Shown here piece after piece: positions 62,008 through 64,000 of a DNA stretch of 64,000 nt. Source of the stretch: Caulobacteraceae bacterium. GTDB lineage: Bacteria; Pseudomonadota; Alphaproteobacteria; Caulobacterales; Aquidulcibacteraceae. The position numbers and the translations under genes are program-made. The first letter of the stretch is position 1; each line of letters begins with the position of its first letter. The stretch lies in the NCBI GenBank assembly GCA_009773335.1, contig WRPF01000001.1:1-64000 (forward strand). Direction: 5' to 3'. The notes below the pieces were generated by a model. That model had not been told where the DNA came from and ran no database searches. It saw only the letters and a list, made by a program, of their open reading frames with translations.

Positions 62008-63009
62008 ATGATTGATCCGCGCTTTTACCTGTTGCGCGGACCCATCGCCGTTGCGAACCTGGCCGGTGGCGGGCGTGTGCAAGGCAACGAAACGCGGGTT
62101 GTAAGCGGCGTGGCGTCCTTTGACGCAGCGGGGCCCGACGATCTCGCTTATTTTGATGGCAAGGGGATTGCGCCGAAGTCTACCGCCGGCGCAATCCTGT
62201 TGCGTGAGGGCGCTGCCAACAGCAGCCATGACGGTTCGACGCTGATTTTCTGCACGGAACCACGCGCTGCGTTTGCGCGCCTGGCGCATCGTATCGCCGT
62301 GCCTCGCGAATTCGCGGCGGGTGCGCCGGCCGTGGATCCGACTGCCATCATCGAAGAGAGCGCCATCCTGTCCCCAGGCGCCGTCGTCGGTCCGGACGCC
62401 CGGGTTGGCGCCGGCACGCTTGTCGGCGCCAATGCGGTGATCGGGCCCGGCGTCGCGATTGGCCGGCGGTGCCGCATCGGGCCAGCCGCCGTATTGTCCT
62501 GTGCGCTCGTCGGCGACGATGTGACTTTGCTCCCCGGCGCCCTGATCGGGCAAAACGGATTTGGCGTTGCCGCGGACGCTCTGGGGCCCGTCGACATTCC
62601 CCACTTCGGGCGTGTGATTGTCCAGGACGGCGCATCCATCGGCGCGGGTGTGACGGTCGACCGAGGACTGTTTGGCGATACGGTGATCGGCGAACTGGCG
62701 AAAATCGACAACCTCTGCCAGATCGCTCACAATGTTACAGTCGGGCGCGGAGCGATAATCGCAGCCTTCGGCGGCATATCGGGATCGGTCACGATCGGCG
62801 ACGGCGCCATGATGGGCGGGCGCGTCGGGGTGGCCGATCACAGATCCATAGGACGCGGGGCGATCCTTGCGGCAGGCTCTGCGGTCATGCATGACGTTCC
62901 CGCGGGCGAGACATGGGCCGGATACCCGGCCAAGCCTCTGCGGCAGTGGCTGCGCGAGGTCGCGTGGCTCGGAAGGGCGATCGGTAAACGGGATGGCGGA
63001 CAAGGCTGA
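62008..63009 (+). CDS. lpxD: UDP-3-O-acylglucosamine N-acyltransferase
   Basis: Hexapeptide repeats; DLAYFDGKGIAPKSTAGAILLR, LIGQNGFGVAADALGPVDIPHFGRVIVQDGASIGAGVTVDRG. Confidence 0.96.
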   Translation: MIDPRFYLLRGPIAVANLAGGGRVQGNETRVVSGVASFDAAGPDDLAYFDGKGIAPKSTAGAILLREGAANSSHDGSTLIFCTEPRAAFARLAHRIAVPREFAAGAPAVDPTAIIEESAILSPGAVVGPDARVGAGTLVGANAVIGPGVAIGRRCRIGPAAVLSCALVGDDVTLLPGALIGQNGFGVAADALGPVDIPHFGRVIVQDGASIGAGVTVDRGLFGDTVIGELAKIDNLCQIAHNVTVGRGAIIAAFGGISGSVTIGDGAMMGGRVGVADHRSIGRGAILAAGSAVMHDVPAGETWAGYPAKPLRQWLREVAWLGRAIGKRDGGQG

Positions 63010-63472
63010 AGGCGTGGCGGCAGACAACGCCATCGACATCGCGGAAATCCTGCGCCGGCTCCCGCATCGCTACCCCTTCCTGCTCGTCGATCGGGCGGTC
63101 GAGTATGTTCCGTCCACCTCGATACGCGGTATCAAGTGCGTGACGATCAACGAGCCCTATTTTCCGGGGCATTTTCCTCACGAGCCGGTGATGCCTGGGG
63201 TGTTGCAGATCGAGGCCATGGCTCAGACGGGCGCAGTGCTCATGTCCAAGTCGCTCGATGTGGACGTGACCAGGAACACGATCCTCTTTATGTCAGTCGA
63301 CAATGCCCGGTTCCGTCGCCCTGTTCGACCGGGCGATGTCCTTGAGATGCCGGTCGAGGTGCTTTTCGCACGGCGCAACATCTTCAAGTTCCGCGGGCGC
63401 GCGGAGGTCAACGGTGAACTGGCGTCGGAGGCGGAGTTCGCCGCAATGAAGGTGGAGATCGAAAGCAAGTGA
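62993..63472 (+). CDS. fabZ: 3-hydroxyacyl-ACP dehydratase FabZ
   Basis: ILRRLPHRYPFLLVDRAVEY, NEPYFPGHFPHEPVMPGVLQIEAMAQTGAVL. Confidence 0.97.
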   Translation: MADKAEGVAADNAIDIAEILRRLPHRYPFLLVDRAVEYVPSTSIRGIKCVTINEPYFPGHFPHEPVMPGVLQIEAMAQTGAVLMSKSLDVDVTRNTILFMSVDNARFRRPVRPGDVLEMPVEVLFARRNIFKFRGRAEVNGELASEAEFAAMKVEIESK

Positions 63473-64000
63473 GCGCTGCTGTCCACCCAACCGCGATCGT
63501 TGACGCGTCCGCTGAATTGGGCGGCGAGGTCGAGATCGGCCCGTATTGCATTGTCGGCCCCAACGTGAAGCTGGGCGCGCGAACCCGACTGGTCGCGCAT
63601 GTATTCATCGAGCGGGAGACGACGCTCGGTGAAGACAATATCGTTCACCCTTTTACGGTTTTGGGGCAGCCGGCGCAGGACACCTCCTACAAGGGCGAAC
63701 CCACAAGGCTCGTCATTGGGTCACGCAACACGATCCGGGAGCACGTATCGATGCATCGGGGCACGGTACGCGGCCGCGGGGTGACGGTGGTCGGCGACAA
63801 CGGCCTGTTCATGGCGCAATCCCATATCGCGCACGATTGCGTTGTCGGAAACAACGTTATCTTCGCGCAAGGCGCCACCATCGGCGGGTATGTGCAGGTT
63901 GGCGACCATGTGATCCTCGGCGGTCTGTGCGCGATGCACCAGAATTGTCGCATCGGCAATCATGCATTCGTGGGGGGGCTTGCGGCGGTTGTCGCCGACG
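63469..64000 (+). CDS. lpxA: UDP-N-acetylglucosamine acyltransferase, 3' truncated by window
   Basis: Translated VSAAVHPTAIVDASAELGGEVEIGPYCIVGPNVKLGARTRLVAHVFIERETTLGEDNIVHPF...SYKGEPTRLVIGSRNTIREHVSMHRGT...HIAHDCVVGNNVIF. Confidence 0.95.
   Translation, partial: MSAAVHPTAIVDASAELGGEVEIGPYCIVGPNVKLGARTRLVAHVFIERETTLGEDNIVHPFTVLGQPAQDTSYKGEPTRLVIGSRNTIREHVSMHRGTVRGRGVTVVGDNGLFMAQSHIAHDCVVGNNVIFAQGATIGGYVQVGDHVILGGLCAMHQNCRIGNHAFVGGLAAVVAD

Overview
This 64 kb window is GC-rich bacterial chromosome, probably alphaproteobacterial. That placement is inferred from a NadQ-like regulator, the nuoABCDEF order and the rpsB-tsf-pyrH-frr-uppS-cdsA-dxr-rseP-bamA-skp-lpxD-fabZ-lpxA cluster. Most of it is housekeeping: CoA/fatty-acid metabolism (1-5.4 kb), nuoA-F (5.9-12.8 kb), gyrA-coaD-cyclophilins (15.9-20.5 kb), recJ, dnaE, and the translation/isoprenoid/envelope cluster (51-64 kb). 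There are five tRNAs (Val, Asp, Phe, Glu, Pro). Three regions stand out. (1) 30.8-47.7 kb holds a PUFA-synthase-like (Pfa) secondary-lipid locus: TetR regulator, PfaD-type enoyl reductase, a 2039-aa KS-AT-2xACP-KR-DH protein, a 2097-aa KS-CLF-AT-DH-DH protein with the PfaB-type AT built in, then an ABC-2/Wzt-like exporter pair. No phosphopantetheinyl transferase is visible nearby. (2) 7448-7908 is a compact element between nuoC and nuoD: a gene of the 23S-rRNA intervening-sequence/four-helix-bundle family bounded by a perfect 33-bp inverted repeat made of GGCGAAT-type heptamers. It looks like an rRNA-IVS-type element sitting in an mRNA operon. (3) 24202-25770 encodes a TIR-domain protein with a transmembrane segment and a LysM-like C-terminus. 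The nuo operon is also unusually interrupted by NTF2-like paralogues and small membrane proteins, and stops after nuoF. All calls come from reading the sequence and the supplied translations; no database search was run.
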